From: Anthostomella pinea
Taxonomy: Eukaryota > Ascomycota > Sordariomycetes > Xylariales > Xylariaceae
NCBI GenBank assembly: GCA_963556695.1
Contig: CAUWAG010000006.1
Coordinates: 1,240,001 to 1,304,000 of the forward strand
DNA length: 64,000 nt
Reading direction: 5' to 3'
Shown here in pieces: positions 21,911 through 32,182 of the stretch (position 1 is its first letter; each line of letters opens with the position of its first letter). Position numbers and translations under genes: made by a program. Under the pieces are notes generated by a model. That model saw nothing but the letters and a program-made list of their open reading frames with translations. It did no database searches and was not told the origin of the DNA.

Positions 21911-22444
21911 CTACACAGGGTCAAAGTTGCCCATCCTCCCCTTCACGATCCCGTCGACATCGCTCGTCACCCACCCGCCGTAGAAATCGCCCGGCTGCGG
22001 CTCGACCTTCTCGCCGTCGACGTAGCAGTCCCACGGCCCCGCGTAGAACGACAGATGGCCCTTGATGGCCTCGAAGGGCTTGGTCGGACTCTCGTACGAC
22101 CAGATGCGGTTCGCGACCGTGGTGCTGCCGCTGCTGATCGAGTAGTACGTCGCGCTGCCCTTCCACTCGCAGTAGGATGACCGAGGGGTCTGCGTCAGGG
22201 GCACGCGCAGCGAGGAGGTCGGTAGGTAGTATGCTAGGCGCCCTGTCAACACTCATAATGTTTGAGTGTGAAGTTGCGACTGTTGCTACATACTTGGTGG
22301 ATGATGGGTTTCCAAAACCCAGAATGCCTCCTTCGTGTCTGCGATCAACTGCCCGTTCCAGTTGATCTGTAAGTGCCGCGGAGTTCGCTCCAGTAGGGGC
22401 GGCCGTGGGAAGGACTGCACGTTCATCCCGACTTTGGTCGCCAT
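21911..22444 (-). CDS. DUF427 domain protein
   Basis: ATG 22442-22444. Exon 1 is 22444-22294, an intron with GTATGT...CAG spans 22293-22243, and exon 2 is 22242-21911 (TAG), giving 160 residues. The C-terminal half carries the DUF427 signature: ESPTKPFEAIKGHLSFYAG, then WDCYVDGE, QPGDFYGGWV and a terminal IVKGRMGNFDPV. DUF427 proteins are small beta-rich cytosolic proteins found in bacteria and fungi, with no established reaction. The length is normal for a single-domain member, and the intron joins the two halves without frame loss. It is transcribed towards the gene-poor stretch, divergently from DID2 about 455 bp away. Confidence 0.85.
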
Positions 22445-22899
22445 CTTATATGATAATTGCCTCATGTAAAGGATGACTTTCAGGTCTATTCCTCAGTCGC
22501 CAAATACATTAGGATATCTGGTATTGATGAGAACCATTCATGAGCATCATCGACTCCTACAACTGTAAGAGTGAATGTGGCTGCTGTGGCTTGAATGCAG
22601 GCCAACAAAGGTTAAGTTGCGTCACTAGACTTCTTGGCGTTCGCCCCCACCATTTTGTCAAAGGCTGGCCGAGTCGGCTCGGAGCCTGACCCAGATCACG
22701 ACTCGTGCCGCCGTATCCTACCTCCAGCTGCCAACGACCACGATCTTTACGACCTATCTACGACTGCCGACTACTTACACCTCGGAATACTGCGACAGCC
22801 TCAGCGAGTTCGCGCTTACCCACTACCAACGTACCACAAGATACCGACCGCTTTCCGATCTACCCCACCACCTACGAACCGCATCACTCCACCACCAAG
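22445..22899. promoter_or_regulatory. intergenic between divergent DUF427 and DID2 genes
   Basis: 455 bp that must hold both 5' leaders and promoters. It is C- and A-rich towards DID2 (many ACCACC/CCTAC), typical of a fungal 5' leader. No specific operator is seen. Confidence 0.4.
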
Positions 22900-23697
22900 A
22901 TGTCGAACCGGCAGCAGGCCCGCGATATGCAAGTCGAGTTCCAAGCTCGCGTACGTCCGATGTCCAATATCCCATCACAGGTCCAACACCTCTAACACAG
23001 CTGCCGCAGTTCCAAGCGAAGCAGGCGCGCCGCGAAGCCCAGAAAGCCGCCAAGCAGGACCCCCAGCTGAAGAAGCAGATCCAGGACCTGCTGAAGAAGG
23101 GCGACACGGCCAAGGCGTACCAGAAGGCCAAGATGCTGCTGTCGAAGCAGTCGCTCGCGCAGCAGATGGACCAGATGGCCGACATGGCCGAGCTGAGCCT
23201 CGCCCAGATCCAGGCCAACAACAGCATGAACCGCATGACGCACATGATGGGCCAGTCGTCGCGGACGATGAACGCGGCGCAGAGGAACATGAACCCCGAA
23301 CGAGTACGCCCCCCGCCCATTCCTACCCTATCCCAGCTAAGCGCTTCCCTTTGCCTGCCATTCCTACGACATCTCCGGCTAGATCAATGACTAACATGCG
23401 ATGCCAACAACACAGACCCTCATGACGCTCGAGCAGTTCAAGCAGCAGAACGAAGAATACGCCGTGAACAACGGCATCTACCAGGACGCGATCCAGCAGA
23501 CGACATCGCAGCAGGTGTCGGAGGACGCCGTACACGAGCTCCTCGGCAAGCTCGCCGACGACGCCGGCGTCCAGCTCAACACGGAGCTCAACGCCGCGCA
23601 GCCCAGCAAGGCCGACCCCGCCCCCGCGCAGACCAACGAGCCCACCGCCGAGGAGGAGGACGCGCTGCAGCAGCGGCTGCGGGCACTCAGGGCTTAG
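22900..23697 (+). CDS. DID2: ESCRT-III-associated protein Did2/CHMP1 (Vps46)
   Basis: Three exons are inferred: 22900-22950, 23010-23303 and 23416-23697, with donors GTACGT and GTACGC and CAG acceptors, giving 208 residues. The Snf7-fold helices are visible: a basic first hairpin (FQAKQARREAQKAAKQ...LLKKGD), then AYQKAKMLLSKQSLAQQMDQM, a Met-rich helix and the acidic C-terminal half. The protein ends LQQRLRALRA, the MIM1 motif that binds the MIT domain of Vps4. CHMP1/Did2 recruits and regulates Vps4 for ESCRT-III disassembly during multivesicular-body sorting at endosomes. The first acceptor is ambiguous: 23000 instead of 23009 would add three in-frame residues. The length matches the family (about 200). 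Confidence 0.88.
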
Positions 23698-24968
23698 GAC
23701 GCTCCTCCCGATGACGGCGACGAGTCCGGGGATGGGGGCGACGGCGACGGCGACGAGCGGGGAGCGCTGCGGAATGCAGATGGAGGGAGGAAGGAGAGGC
23801 CGCAGCTCGAGATGGCATGAAAGAGTGGCATTGGGCTCGGTCTGGGTATTGACATCACGACATATGGGAGGCGGCTAGTTTGGCGTTCCGGTTTCTGCAT
23901 TTTGCATCGCTCGCCACACAAGGCAGCTGCAGGATTCTGTATTGCAGAGTCAGGTTTCTAGCATTTTTACTCTTTGAAAACTCTCACTCTTGTGACGGTG
24001 GTCGATGGGAAGCGTGATACGATTGTGTCCCTGCCGTAAAATACGACGCGGCTGGGAACATGATACTACTCCTATCCAGCTAAATGCTGTATCGCGAAGG
24101 CACAATGAGTCAGATTTGGAGTATACAAGTACGAACCGTTCACCCCAGTTGCATACAGGGGCAGAACAATCTGAAGACGTCACTTTGCGGCTCTGTCGCC
24201 GTTGCCATATTGCGAGCCCCTTTTGTTCAGACCCTACGCGCGAATATTCGTGAATCCGCAAAAACCTACGATACCTCACGACGCTATATCGCCCAGTTCC
24301 GCTCACCAGGACGAGCGCAGTTCGTGAATTCCGAAGTCAGCGTATGTGGCGATGCGGGCAGAGCTGCCTAGACGGTGTTGCCTGCAGCCCTTGCTGAAAG
24401 GTCTAAACCTTTTCTCCCTCGGTCGTCTCTCGGGTAATGAACCTCGCCTCTTCTTGAGTACCGGATATAATCACTGGTATAGTGATCGAGGTTGTGACAC
24501 TAGCCAGTCGTATGCTGGCCTCGTCAAGCGCTGTCCTGAGGCCCCGTAGCGTCGTGGTTCCAGGCTCAAATGGTCAGCTGGAGAGCCTTGTGACCCTCTC
24601 GGTTTCTTATATGTGGCCGTCTATCATGATCTACTTGTGTATGGAGTACAATTCTGACAGCGAGATATTTGCCGGTTGGATTCTGGGCCCTGTTGGGGAG
24701 CATCCTAGAGCTCCTGCAACACCTTGTTGCCAAATATCGCCTGATCTGCGTATAAATCATCACCCCCATTGTAGTATCCAATGGATACTAAGATCGAGGG
24801 GTAAGGTTGGTCATTCTCGTGATGTTGCGCTCGAGATCGCATGCCCGTCAGGTCACGGGGTGAATGCGTTTCGTCTTGGTAACCGCTACATGGCATCTAT
24901 CTGCGTCGGGGTGAGGAAATCTTCCGGACTTCTTCGGGGAGACCTCCTATCTCAAGATGACCAGCGAC
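23698..24968. other. intergenic, nothing recognised
   Basis: This holds the DID2 3' flank and scattered short open frames, without a recognisable domain or repeat. Confidence 0.45.
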
Positions 24969-25740
24969 CTATCCAAAGACGTACCAGATACATGCTTGGT
25001 GTCCTTCTCTTTCTGCAGGTATTGGTACTCTATCATTGAGCGGATGTCGGATTCGGCGACGGACTTGATCTGCGTCAAGAACTTCTAGCTCTTTTTGTTG
25101 GATTGAGAAGCAGTCAAACTCCAGATGCTGGATTTCATGATGCAGAGTAGCCTTCAACTTTCGAAGCGTCGTTGACGTAGGAGGATCAAAGGTACCCGGA
25201 TCCTTTATAAGACCCCCTCGGCTGTCGTTCCCCTGTGCGAGAACTGCGTCTATTACAGTGACTGTTACCGCCATAGCACTCTGAGTCCCACCAACAATGT
25301 CCTGCAAGAGGCAAGAGACTTCTGCGGTGATGCGCAGCTTCTTGGTTCGCTCTTCTGAAGCATTGCCGCGAGGATTCACACCCAATCGTCGGTTCTGCGC
25401 AAAGATTACCAGGCTCGCTGTCATCGCAAGCTGGTACTTCCTGGAACAGTCGTGTTCCTTGAAATCTCCTCTCCCACCAACGAACAGCGTGTCCGATCAT
25501 AAAATCATGCTCATCGTCTATTGCATGACCTATGAATCTCAGGTCGTTTCTCGGTGATGTACAGGTGTTTTTTTGCCCGGGTAATTGTTGTTATGAATTC
25601 TCGCAGAACAGTGATGGGGGGTTGTCCGAGTGGTGCTAGATATTCTGCCAGGATGACAGATCCCCTCGCTGTGATGTCGTACTGGCGCTTGCTGAGCCTG
25701 GCCAGGTCGCCGTCTTCCGTAAAGTAGGCTGACTGTTTAT
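24969..25740 (-). pseudogene. unrecognised decayed gene, two coherent blocks
   Basis: On the minus strand a block at about 25735-25555 reads as plausible protein (DGDLARLSKRQYDITARG... PPITVLREFITTI) up to a TGA. After a frame change a second block (25424-24969) runs 151 codons (LVIFAQNRRLGVNPRGNAS..., LRITAEVSCLLQDIVGG) and ends in stop. The spacing, frame change and stop suggest a broken gene, although an intron with weak signals is an alternative. I do not recognise the family. Confidence 0.3.
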
Positions 25741-26885
25741 ATAGGTATATATACTCTTATCTGCAAGAGCACGAACACTCTATAATAGCGGCCTATAATG
25801 GGTCGACGTGTCAAACAGTGCGTGGGGGCTTTTAGATGGGTGAAAATGTATATTCTGGTGTAATCCGTATTGTTGTTGTATCTCTGTGAAAATCCTTCTG
25901 TGGGCTAAGTGGCCCAAAAATGCCCTATTGGCCTTGTTGGTGAAATGCCACCTCCCTGAACGCCACGGTGGCTTGCGCGCCATTCAACACGACGTGCTTC
26001 TGGCTGAATCTTTTGATCACCGGGAATATCACTGGGTAGGATTTCTTCCGTTTCAGGTACGCAGCCTAACTAATACAAGAACTCGTAGACTGTGATCACG
26101 GCCGGTATGCTACACCATCTCTGTCAGGTACAGTCTAGGTATGTAGGATAGCCCGCCAACCCATTAGAGATAAAAAAGACTCGAAGGAAAGTAAAAGAGA
26201 AAGCAACATAAATTAGGCTTGATCAAAAGGCAAAAATTAATATAACGTAAGTTTTACTAAGGCTAGAACTAACGGTAGCAAGCCAAAACAAATACCAGGT
26301 TCCTCTAGGTCAACAATCCGTAAACCGTCAACAAACAATTGAAGCCCATTTCAAGACTCACAGCTCCCCCAGAAGGCTCGCTACTGTTATTTTCTAATGC
26401 GCTCCTACCCGTACGCAGAGATTGCGAGCTCGGACCTCCTTGGTATATGATCATATGCCAGCACACTGGTATATGCCAGGCCGCCCACCACGGCCAGGCA
26501 GCAAGATCGGCTCGGCACACCGAATCCGGAGTGTCGGCCAAAAAATCCGCAACCGCAGATTAGTCTTTTGCGAGCCGTTGCATAAAAAGAGCCTCCGGTA
26601 ATTCTTTCAGTTCTTCTGCGGGCTAGAAGAGGAGGTTTGTTACTATTGTGGCAATGTGTTCTAACACCTGCGTAGCAAGCCGAGAAGGCTCTGGCCGAAG
26701 CTCGGCTGTCCCGTCGCATTCGAGGCAACAGTCGGAGACATGACGGAAATGTATGGTGCATAAAGCATAAATTTCCTCTTACATACGCTTGTCGCAAACC
26801 CCTATCCACTTGCCTGCCGCCACACCATATTTTCCCAATTTCCCCGGGCACCGACATTTCAGCTATAGCCGTCTGTTGCAGCATC
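25741..26885. other. intergenic with an AT-rich stretch
   Basis: No gene is supported. Positions 26155-26300 are A-rich on the plus strand (AAAAAAG, AAAGTAAAAG, AAAATTAATATAACG) and may be a remnant of mutated repeat DNA. Confidence 0.4.
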
Positions 26886-27201
26886 ATGCGTGCCCTCGCA
26901 ACATTCGCTTTCCTGCTGGCTGCGGCTACGACCGCCACCTGTCTGCTGGCGTCGGCCACGACCGGCGTCGCCAACGAGCCCATCGATCTACAAGGCAGGG
27001 CACCACCGGACTACCCCGAAGCCACCAGGCTGGAACGAGAGAAAAAGATACAAAAAAGCCATGTCCGCTCAGCTCAAGCAGTTGGTTCTGTGCCTGAAAA
27101 GCCAGTAGGTCGGCAGTAAGGTCGATGACTCCGACAAGTTGAAAGCGGCACTGGCTTCCTGCCGCAAGAGATTGGGGCTTGCAGAAAAAAGCCGGCCATG
27201 A
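26886..27201 (+). pseudogene. small secreted protein gene, frameshifted
   Basis: ATG 26886 starts a signal peptide (MRALATFAFLLAAATTATC) and about 55 coherent codons ending LEREKKIQK. At the A-run 27052-27057 the coherent reading moves to another frame (AMSAQLKQLVLCLKSQ), which meets TAG at 27106. The same frame then continues sensibly (VDDSDKLKAALASCRKRLG) to TGA 27199-27201. One indel in the homopolymer and one CAG-to-TAG change would explain the break. The gene would encode roughly 105 residues with at least two mature cysteines, the size of a secreted effector. No family is recognised. A sequencing error at the A-run could mimic the frameshift but not the TAG. Confidence 0.5.
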
Positions 27202-27841
27202 GGGGTTACACGTATGTGATGGGCGGCCTTAGGAACCGCTTTCCGGCCGAATGGATGCTCGAGTACGTTAATGCATGGGATGGGACAGCTTGGATCTTGT
27301 GGAAGACCTACGTATGACGGCAGAGGAACTCAAGGCGTGGAGCGAGGCTGTCTCTGGGTACAGTTAGGGAGATGGTAATTTCGCAATATCAATACTTCAC
27401 ACTTACTACCGACGCGATCCCACGGACCACGACGGCAACGTCTTACTGGTAGTGGCTAGCAGGTATCTGGACTTTGGTCGGAATGGTAGCACACTGATTT
27501 ATACTGGATTCCAAAAAGATATGCTGTCATGGTGGTCTGCTGTGGGTGACCATTGTTATGCGCAGGGAACATCTGAAGTACTCAATATGAAGAGGAAGCG
27601 TGTGACATGAGCGGGAGAAGCACCCCATACAATACGGCGTTACTTTATTAAGAAGTAGTCAGGTAGGTTGCTGCTGACTAAACGGAAAAGTGAGAGGGTT
27701 GAAACATTCCAGCGGCGCCCCCTATGCAATACCAGAACACCATGCAAGAAACCCCCAAGAAGACTACAGCCAAAAAACATATAGCCGTGGTTCACTATCG
27801 GTGATCACCACCACTCAAACTCTTCATTGCCATCAGGTATC
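27202..27841. other. intergenic, nothing recognised
   Basis: Short frames only. No motif or repeat seen. Confidence 0.4.
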
Positions 27842-29362
27842 TTAGTAGTCGTACAGGGATCTATCCATTGCTTGCATCATTTCCCAAATATCTAATTCTC
27901 CCGATCCTTCATCCTCGGGAGCCAGCGCGTCTCCGGTAGGTATGGAGTTGTCCCATTCGTTGGAGAGTGATGTTCCTTGAGAGAGAACGGATGGCGACAG
28001 GTCGCTGCTACCGCCTTGGACCTCCGCCGAAGTATCGTCGTTTCCATGCTCTTGGACGGGTTCGTCGGCATGTGAGGGATCTGCTTACAAGGAGGAGGGA
28101 TGGCCCGTGGTGTTGAAGTCTGCCGGGCCTTAAACGTTTCCAGAGGCTGGCAAGTCGATGTCATAATAGTCGGGAGGATATTCAAGGCTTGCTTCCTCTT
28201 GGCTTGTTTCCCCGGCATGTGAGGGATCTGCTGACGGTGAGTAGGGATGGTCCGAGGGGTTGTCTGCCGGGCCTTGAACGGTTCCAGAGGCCGGCTGGGC
28301 GCCGCCACAAAATTGGAACACCCCGGAAGCATCGAAGGTGCCCTGCTGTTGGCCGGTTTCTAGGGTCGATTGGTTGCCGCCGCCGAACGAGACTCCTCCC
28401 GAAGATCCGTATGTACCCTGCTGCTGAGCGGTTCCGAAGGAGGCTGACTGGGAGCTGCCATCATACAGGAACCGGTCCAAAGTAAAGGGGTAGGGAGGTT
28501 GCTGTTGACCGGTTCCTAGGGTTTGCTCGTTGCTTCTGCAAGATGGCTGTCCGACGAAGGCATTGTCGATTCCCTGCTATGGAACACTTGAGCCTTGTCC
28601 CTGGCCACTGCTACCAAACGCAGAGCTACCCAAATTATTGCCATACCCAGTCGGCGCAGCACCCATCTCAGAGCCGTACCCCCCAGCTTGTTGAAACGGC
28701 TCTGGCGAGAAAGCACCAGTAAACCGGTGAGCGGAACCCAAGCCCTCTCCATAATTCTGGGATATAGGGGCGGGTGCCAATGATCCAGACGTGGGTGCCG
28801 AGGACTCGGGGGTGGGTACCAGTGATCCAGGGCCGGGTGCCGAGGGCCCAGAGGTGGGTGCCGATGACCTAGGCATATAGAGTTTGCATTTAACTCCTTT
28901 ATAATAGCAGTATTCGCAAGGGACACCTCGTTCAAGAGCATTGCACCGCTTCTTATCAACCTGGCACCGTGTACAGGCGCGCGCAGCCTGCGGGGCACGT
29001 TGATATTTTGTCTTTATCTTTGCCGAGCCATCGGGCTCCGAGATAGAAGCCGGCCGCTTCCGAGACGGCGGGTTGTCGTCTTCCGGCGATTCAAGAGACG
29101 TTAAGTCGATTAAAGGCGTGCGTACCGATGACCCAGGCGTGTGTGCTAATAACCCCGGGGTGGGTAACGATGGTCCAGGGGTTGGTATCGACGGTCCAAA
29201 GGTCTGTGACGATGATCCAGGGGTCGGTATCGATGGTCCAGACCCGGACAGAACCAAGACGCAACATCGGCAGTGAAACTGACGGTTGAGCTTTTCATGA
29301 ATGCCGCAGAGCTTGCACTTGATGACGGTCATGAGGGGGCCATAGTACCGCTGGTATTCCAT
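27842..29362 (-). pseudogene. Zn(II)2Cys6 protein gene with three Gln-type in-frame stops
   Basis: ATG 29360-29362. One frame of 507 codons ends at TAA 27842-27844 and is otherwise open, but contains TAG 28577-28579, TAA 28130-28132 and TAA 28085-28087. Each stop fits CAG or CAA by one C-to-T change: the TAA at 28130 follows ASGNV and precedes GPAD, where a parallel repeat reads TVQGPAD. The protein has an N-terminal CKLC...CRCC group, octapeptide repeats of the type SIPTPGP, and a binuclear zinc cluster C-x2-C-x6-C-x8-C-x2-C-x6-C (residues 130-159). It then has Ser/Pro/Gly- and Gln-rich regions and an acidic C-terminus (GELDIWEMMQAMD), the layout of a DNA-binding activator. As it stands, only the first 261 residues, which include the zinc cluster, could be made. 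Confidence 0.8.
29110..29250. repeat. 24-bp minisatellite inside the zinc-cluster gene
   Basis: About five imperfect 24-bp units (core GGTATCGATGGTCCAG on the plus strand) encode the SIPTPGPS octapeptide repeat on the minus strand. A weaker set of related units lies at 28775-28870, after the zinc cluster. Confidence 0.7.
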
Positions 29363-29698
29363 CGTGATGGCGGACTCCGGAGGTGTTCGGGAATCTGTAA
29401 CGTTATTGTGTTCGTAGTCGAGGTTGAGTGGCGATGGTGATGGAGTGGGAGCGTAAACATGGGCAGTTCAGACAACAGTGACAGAAGCTTGTGCTAGTCT
29501 ATACCCAACATCACCCTCGTCGTAACTCCCTCAGGCTTGGGTAGGGCGGAGGGACTGAGAAGGCATGCATGATGCATGATAAGCAGCAGCCGGCCCCCAT
29601 TCTACACACAGCAGCGCCCGCATCGCAGCTGCCTTGACCTTGGATGACGATAAGGGGAACGGGCTGGGGAGCATACCAATGAAAGTAGCAAGCAACGC
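29363..29698. other. intergenic, nothing recognised
   Basis: This is the 5' flank of the minus-strand zinc-cluster gene. No clear promoter element or gene. Confidence 0.4.
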
Positions 29699-29936
29699 AG
29701 GTACACTGAACTCTCATAAGTCTCCGTACACCAGCCGTCCAGCAAACCCGCACTGTGAATTTGTCGAGTCGGAACAAGCACACCGGAATAAGCAGTTGGA
29801 TCTTTATTGACCATGCTTGACACTTATTCCGGGGCTGTTATTCCACGGATAACAAATACCCCCGAATGTTCAAGATCCTGAGAACCTTACGGCCCGGGGG
29901 GTTGGGCGGAGACTTATGAGGGTTCAGTGTACCTCA
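29699..29936. mobile_element. small inverted-repeat element (MITE-like), copy 1
   Basis: The ends are inverted copies of about 28 bp (GGTACACTGAAC..CTCATAAG.CTCCG type): left arm 29699-29727, right arm about 29908-29936. The interior carries GGAATAAGC and its inverse CTTATTCC. It has no coding capacity. I could not find a clean target-site duplication. Confidence 0.55.
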
Positions 29937-30066
29937 CCTCCCCAATGAGTGTCTGCCGGAGGCCATCGAACACGCAACCACCACCCAGACAACCACAAGT
30001 ACCCCAACAAGAGCACCATACGTTCCACCGCCGCTCCGACACCATCGTCACCCGACATGGTGCCCT

Positions 30067-30160
30067 GGTATAGCGGTATGAGACAGAAACTCTCCCAGGC
30101 GGGTTTTTCCTAGGTCTGTGGTTCCGAGTCCAGTGGGGGCCAGGCGGTAGGGTACACTGA
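30067..30160 (+). repeat. dispersed repeat unit, copy A
   Basis: It starts TATAGCGGTATGAGACAG and ends near GGCGGTAGG. It is partly identical to 30332-30425, including a GGGTTTTTC core and a GGTTCCGAGTCC/GATTTCGAGCCC segment that loosely resembles a Pol III B box. It could be SINE-derived, but that is weak. Confidence 0.5.
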
Positions 30161-30339
30161 AACCTCATAAGCCTCCGTAAGCCACCCATCCAGCAAACAA
30201 CGGTAAATTTATCGAATTGGATAAGCACACTGGAATAAGCATTAAATGAGTGTATGGAACTTTCTCACTATTCCCACTGGTGATCTGGAGCCTTGCCAAC
30301 ATGCGCATACGGAGACTTATGAGAGCTGAGTGTATAGCG
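30150..30339. mobile_element. small inverted-repeat element (MITE-like), copy 2
   Basis: Same terminal arms as copy 1 (left 30150-30178, right about 30306-30334) and the same GGAATAAGC interior motif, but 190 bp long and diverged. Together with the flanking TATAGCGG units it forms a direct repeat of about 265 bp period. Confidence 0.55.
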
Positions 30340-30425
30340 GTATGAGACAGGAACCAAGAGCCCAAGGGGGGTTTTTCGAAGGTCTACGATTTCGAGCCCA
30401 GAGCGTGCAAGGCGGTTAGGTTGAT
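30332..30425 (+). repeat. dispersed repeat unit, copy B
   Basis: Second copy of the TATAGCGGTATGAGACAG unit (see 30067-30160), with conserved GGGGTTTTTC and AAGGCGGTTAG segments. Confidence 0.5.
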
Positions 30426-30847
30426 ACCGGGCTAGCGGCAGCGGCAACCCAGGCAGCCCCTTCGTACATGCCAACGTACGTCGCCATTGTCGTAGTTGCC
30501 TTCCGTGCTAGGGCTGGCTGGCGGGTGAGTGAGGTGAGTGACATGTGGCAGCGACGGATGATGCAGACCATCCAATCCAACTAGCCTTTGCCTACCTACA
30601 GAGGCGCTGTGTACTGGATATGCTGGGTGGACTTCCTTCCCATGGGTTGGTCAACGTCTGATATTCGAAAGGTGAGGTGCACACGGAAGGAAAAGAGCAG
30701 GTCTGTCCCGTACGTCTAGACCCCCTTTCATGGGGTCCAGGTGGCTGACTAATCCAGACAGCCCACGTAAGTACCTACACTGATCCCACAGAAGTCTCCG
30801 ATGCCGACCCCTTAATCAGGTGGCTGTTTCTCAAGGCAACTAGACGA

Positions 30848-31005
30848 CTTCTGGAATAAGCGCCATGGAACAAGCAAAAAGGACATTAGATTTCTTTAAG
30901 AGTTGTAATATTTGCACCTTACTTAAACACCTTATTTGCACTTTACCTTAGTCAGCCACCCGCCAGCCACCTGACAGCGGGCCGACCACCAAGCTCACCA
31001 CCAAC
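30848..31005 (+). repeat. left inverted arm of the nested transposon block
   Basis: The segment includes TGGAATAAGC, AAGAGTTGTAATATTTGCAC, CTTATTTGCAC, GTCAGCCACC and GCCAGCCACCTGACAGC. The reverse complement of 40300-40440 shows the same order of motifs (TGGAATAAGC, AAGAGTTCTGATATTTGCAC, CTTATTGGCAC, CCACCTGCCAGTCAGC). The two arms are diverged inverted repeats of about 140 bp. They bracket about 9.3 kb of insertions. Confidence 0.6.
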
Positions 31006-31009
31006 ATGT

Positions 31010-31501
31010 TGTTACGAACCAACGAACAGTGCGGCCTGATAGCAGGCCCAGAGGGGACGATTAGAAACAGGTTGACCAGAGAGTAGGGTGCTGATCAGTG
31101 GAGAGATCGGAGCAACAAAGCAACGGTACACAGATCACGTGACCAGCAGAACCTGGGTCACGTGACCAAGAATTTGGATCACTGGATCACCTTGGATCGC
31201 CGGCGATCCAGGGTGAGCCACCTAATCAGTGAGGGAGAGATTGGATATATAAGGACAGACATTTCCCAACCAGATAGATAGACAGTCTCTACCTCAGTGA
31301 TTAATCTAAGCATCTTAGCCAACCCTAAGGTGGGAGAAATCTCCTGACGACTCGACTACACAGTGAACCCAGTTCAGACCAAGCCCCAGCATCTGAGTGT
31401 CTTCTAGTTGACAGAAGCCTCTATTGTCCTTTGTGTTGACTTACCTCAGAATATAAATCCTATAGAACCCTTTAGCCTTATAGGTTAGACGGCTCGTCAC
31501 A
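31010..31501 (+). mobile_element. solo LTR, family 1 (Ty3/Gypsy-type ends)
   Basis: 492 bp beginning TGTTACGAACC and ending GGCTCGTCACA, with near-inverted ends (TGTTACGA/TCGTCACA). It is flanked by a perfect 5-bp duplication CATGT at 31005-31009 and 31502-31506. It contains two CACGTG boxes (31136-31141, 31159-31164) and GATATATAAGG (about 31245), consistent with a promoter-bearing LTR. No internal coding region adjoins it, so it is the product of LTR-LTR recombination. Confidence 0.85.
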
Positions 31502-31506
31502 CATGT

Positions 31507-31769
31507 CCAGCCCAGCTGCCAGGCGCCAGGGACATCAAGTCTTTCTTAAAACATTAATAACGCCATGATTTTACTAGCTAATCAGATAATAATATTTGCT
31601 CCGCTTAAATTAGACTTTTTCTTGGTAATATTTTAACTTGCAGGTGTATTAAAAATATATTTATATAAGACGAATTATATTATCGTGATGTATTTTGGCC
31701 CTTGATAATTTTTATTTTATTTACGTCGTTACTCTTAAAATTGATTTAAAGTAATGATTATAAGCCGTG
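31507..31769. repeat. AT-rich, RIP-like remnant
   Basis: After the CATGT duplication the sequence becomes very A+T-rich (TAAAAATATATTTATATAAG and similar) to about 31765. No open frame of note. It probably belongs to the older host element. Confidence 0.55.
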
Positions 31770-31774
31770 CGCGG

Positions 31775-32032
31775 TGTGATAGTATGGTCACCCGTATGGC
31801 CACCCATACCACCAGATCTCCAAGCCACTCACGTGCATTGGTCACATGAGCGGAGCGACTGTTGATCCGCCAGCCACTAGAGCAACGGATATTGGGGCGG
31901 GCACACAGATCATATCCCCCACCAGAATTGGCTGGTGGGCTCGATCTCTTCTTCCCTCCTCACCAAGAGATTTTCATACGTAGATAGTGTATACAGGGCT
32001 CTTACGTCCTATCCTATCTCCAGAACGTGACA
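31775..32032 (+). mobile_element. solo LTR, family 2
   Basis: 258 bp starting TGTGATAG and ending CGTGACA, with a perfect 5-bp duplication CGCGG at 31770-31774 and 32033-32037. It is GC-normal inside AT-rich flanks, so it inserted after most of the AT-enrichment, or escaped it. It contains a CCCACCAGAATTGGCTGGTGGG hairpin region (about 31918-31939). It is unlike the LTRs of the copia and Gypsy elements here. Confidence 0.8.
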
Positions 32033-32097
32033 CGCGGTGTTATAACGTTATAGTTAAAGAAGCTTAAAAAGTTATTTTATTACATAGCTGTTTCCTT

Positions 32098-32182
32098 TTT
32101 TAAAATCCCTTATTAATAATAACAAAGCTGTAAAAATAGCTCTACTTGCTATTAATTAAGTATAATTAAATTAAAAGCTATA
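32098..32182 (+). repeat. heavily AT-shifted copy of the 32461-32541 sequence
   Basis: Positions 32102-32171 align without gaps to 32461-32530. About 30 differences are visible, nearly all transitions, and almost always A/T in this copy where the other has G/C. That is the pattern left by RIP or cytosine deamination on both strands. Confidence 0.7.

Noticed and set aside
22634..23425. 263-codon plus-strand frame over the DID2 locus
   Set aside because: Pro/Thr-rich 5' part is leader sequence and the rest is the +1 shadow of DID2. The spliced DID2 model explains the conservation.
26405..26983. 192-codon minus-strand frame
   Set aside because: No motif and no ATG-based start with plausible composition. 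It overlaps the signal-peptide gene start on the other strand. Probably chance.
27842..29362. Reading TAG/TAA as glutamine (variant code or programmed readthrough) in the zinc-cluster gene
   Set aside because: Intact genes in the same window (DID2 TAG, DUF427 TAG, SKI2 TGA, copia TAA) use the same codons as ordinary terminators, and similar stops occur in the dead transposons. Point mutation is the simpler reading.
30067..30425. tRNA-derived SINE call for the TATAGCGG repeat
   Set aside because: The B-box-like string has an extra base and no convincing A box or poly-A tail. Kept only as an unclassified repeat.
31918..31939. Hairpin in solo LTR family 2 as a terminator
   Set aside because: It lies inside a transposon LTR and no T-run follows; more likely structural LTR sequence.
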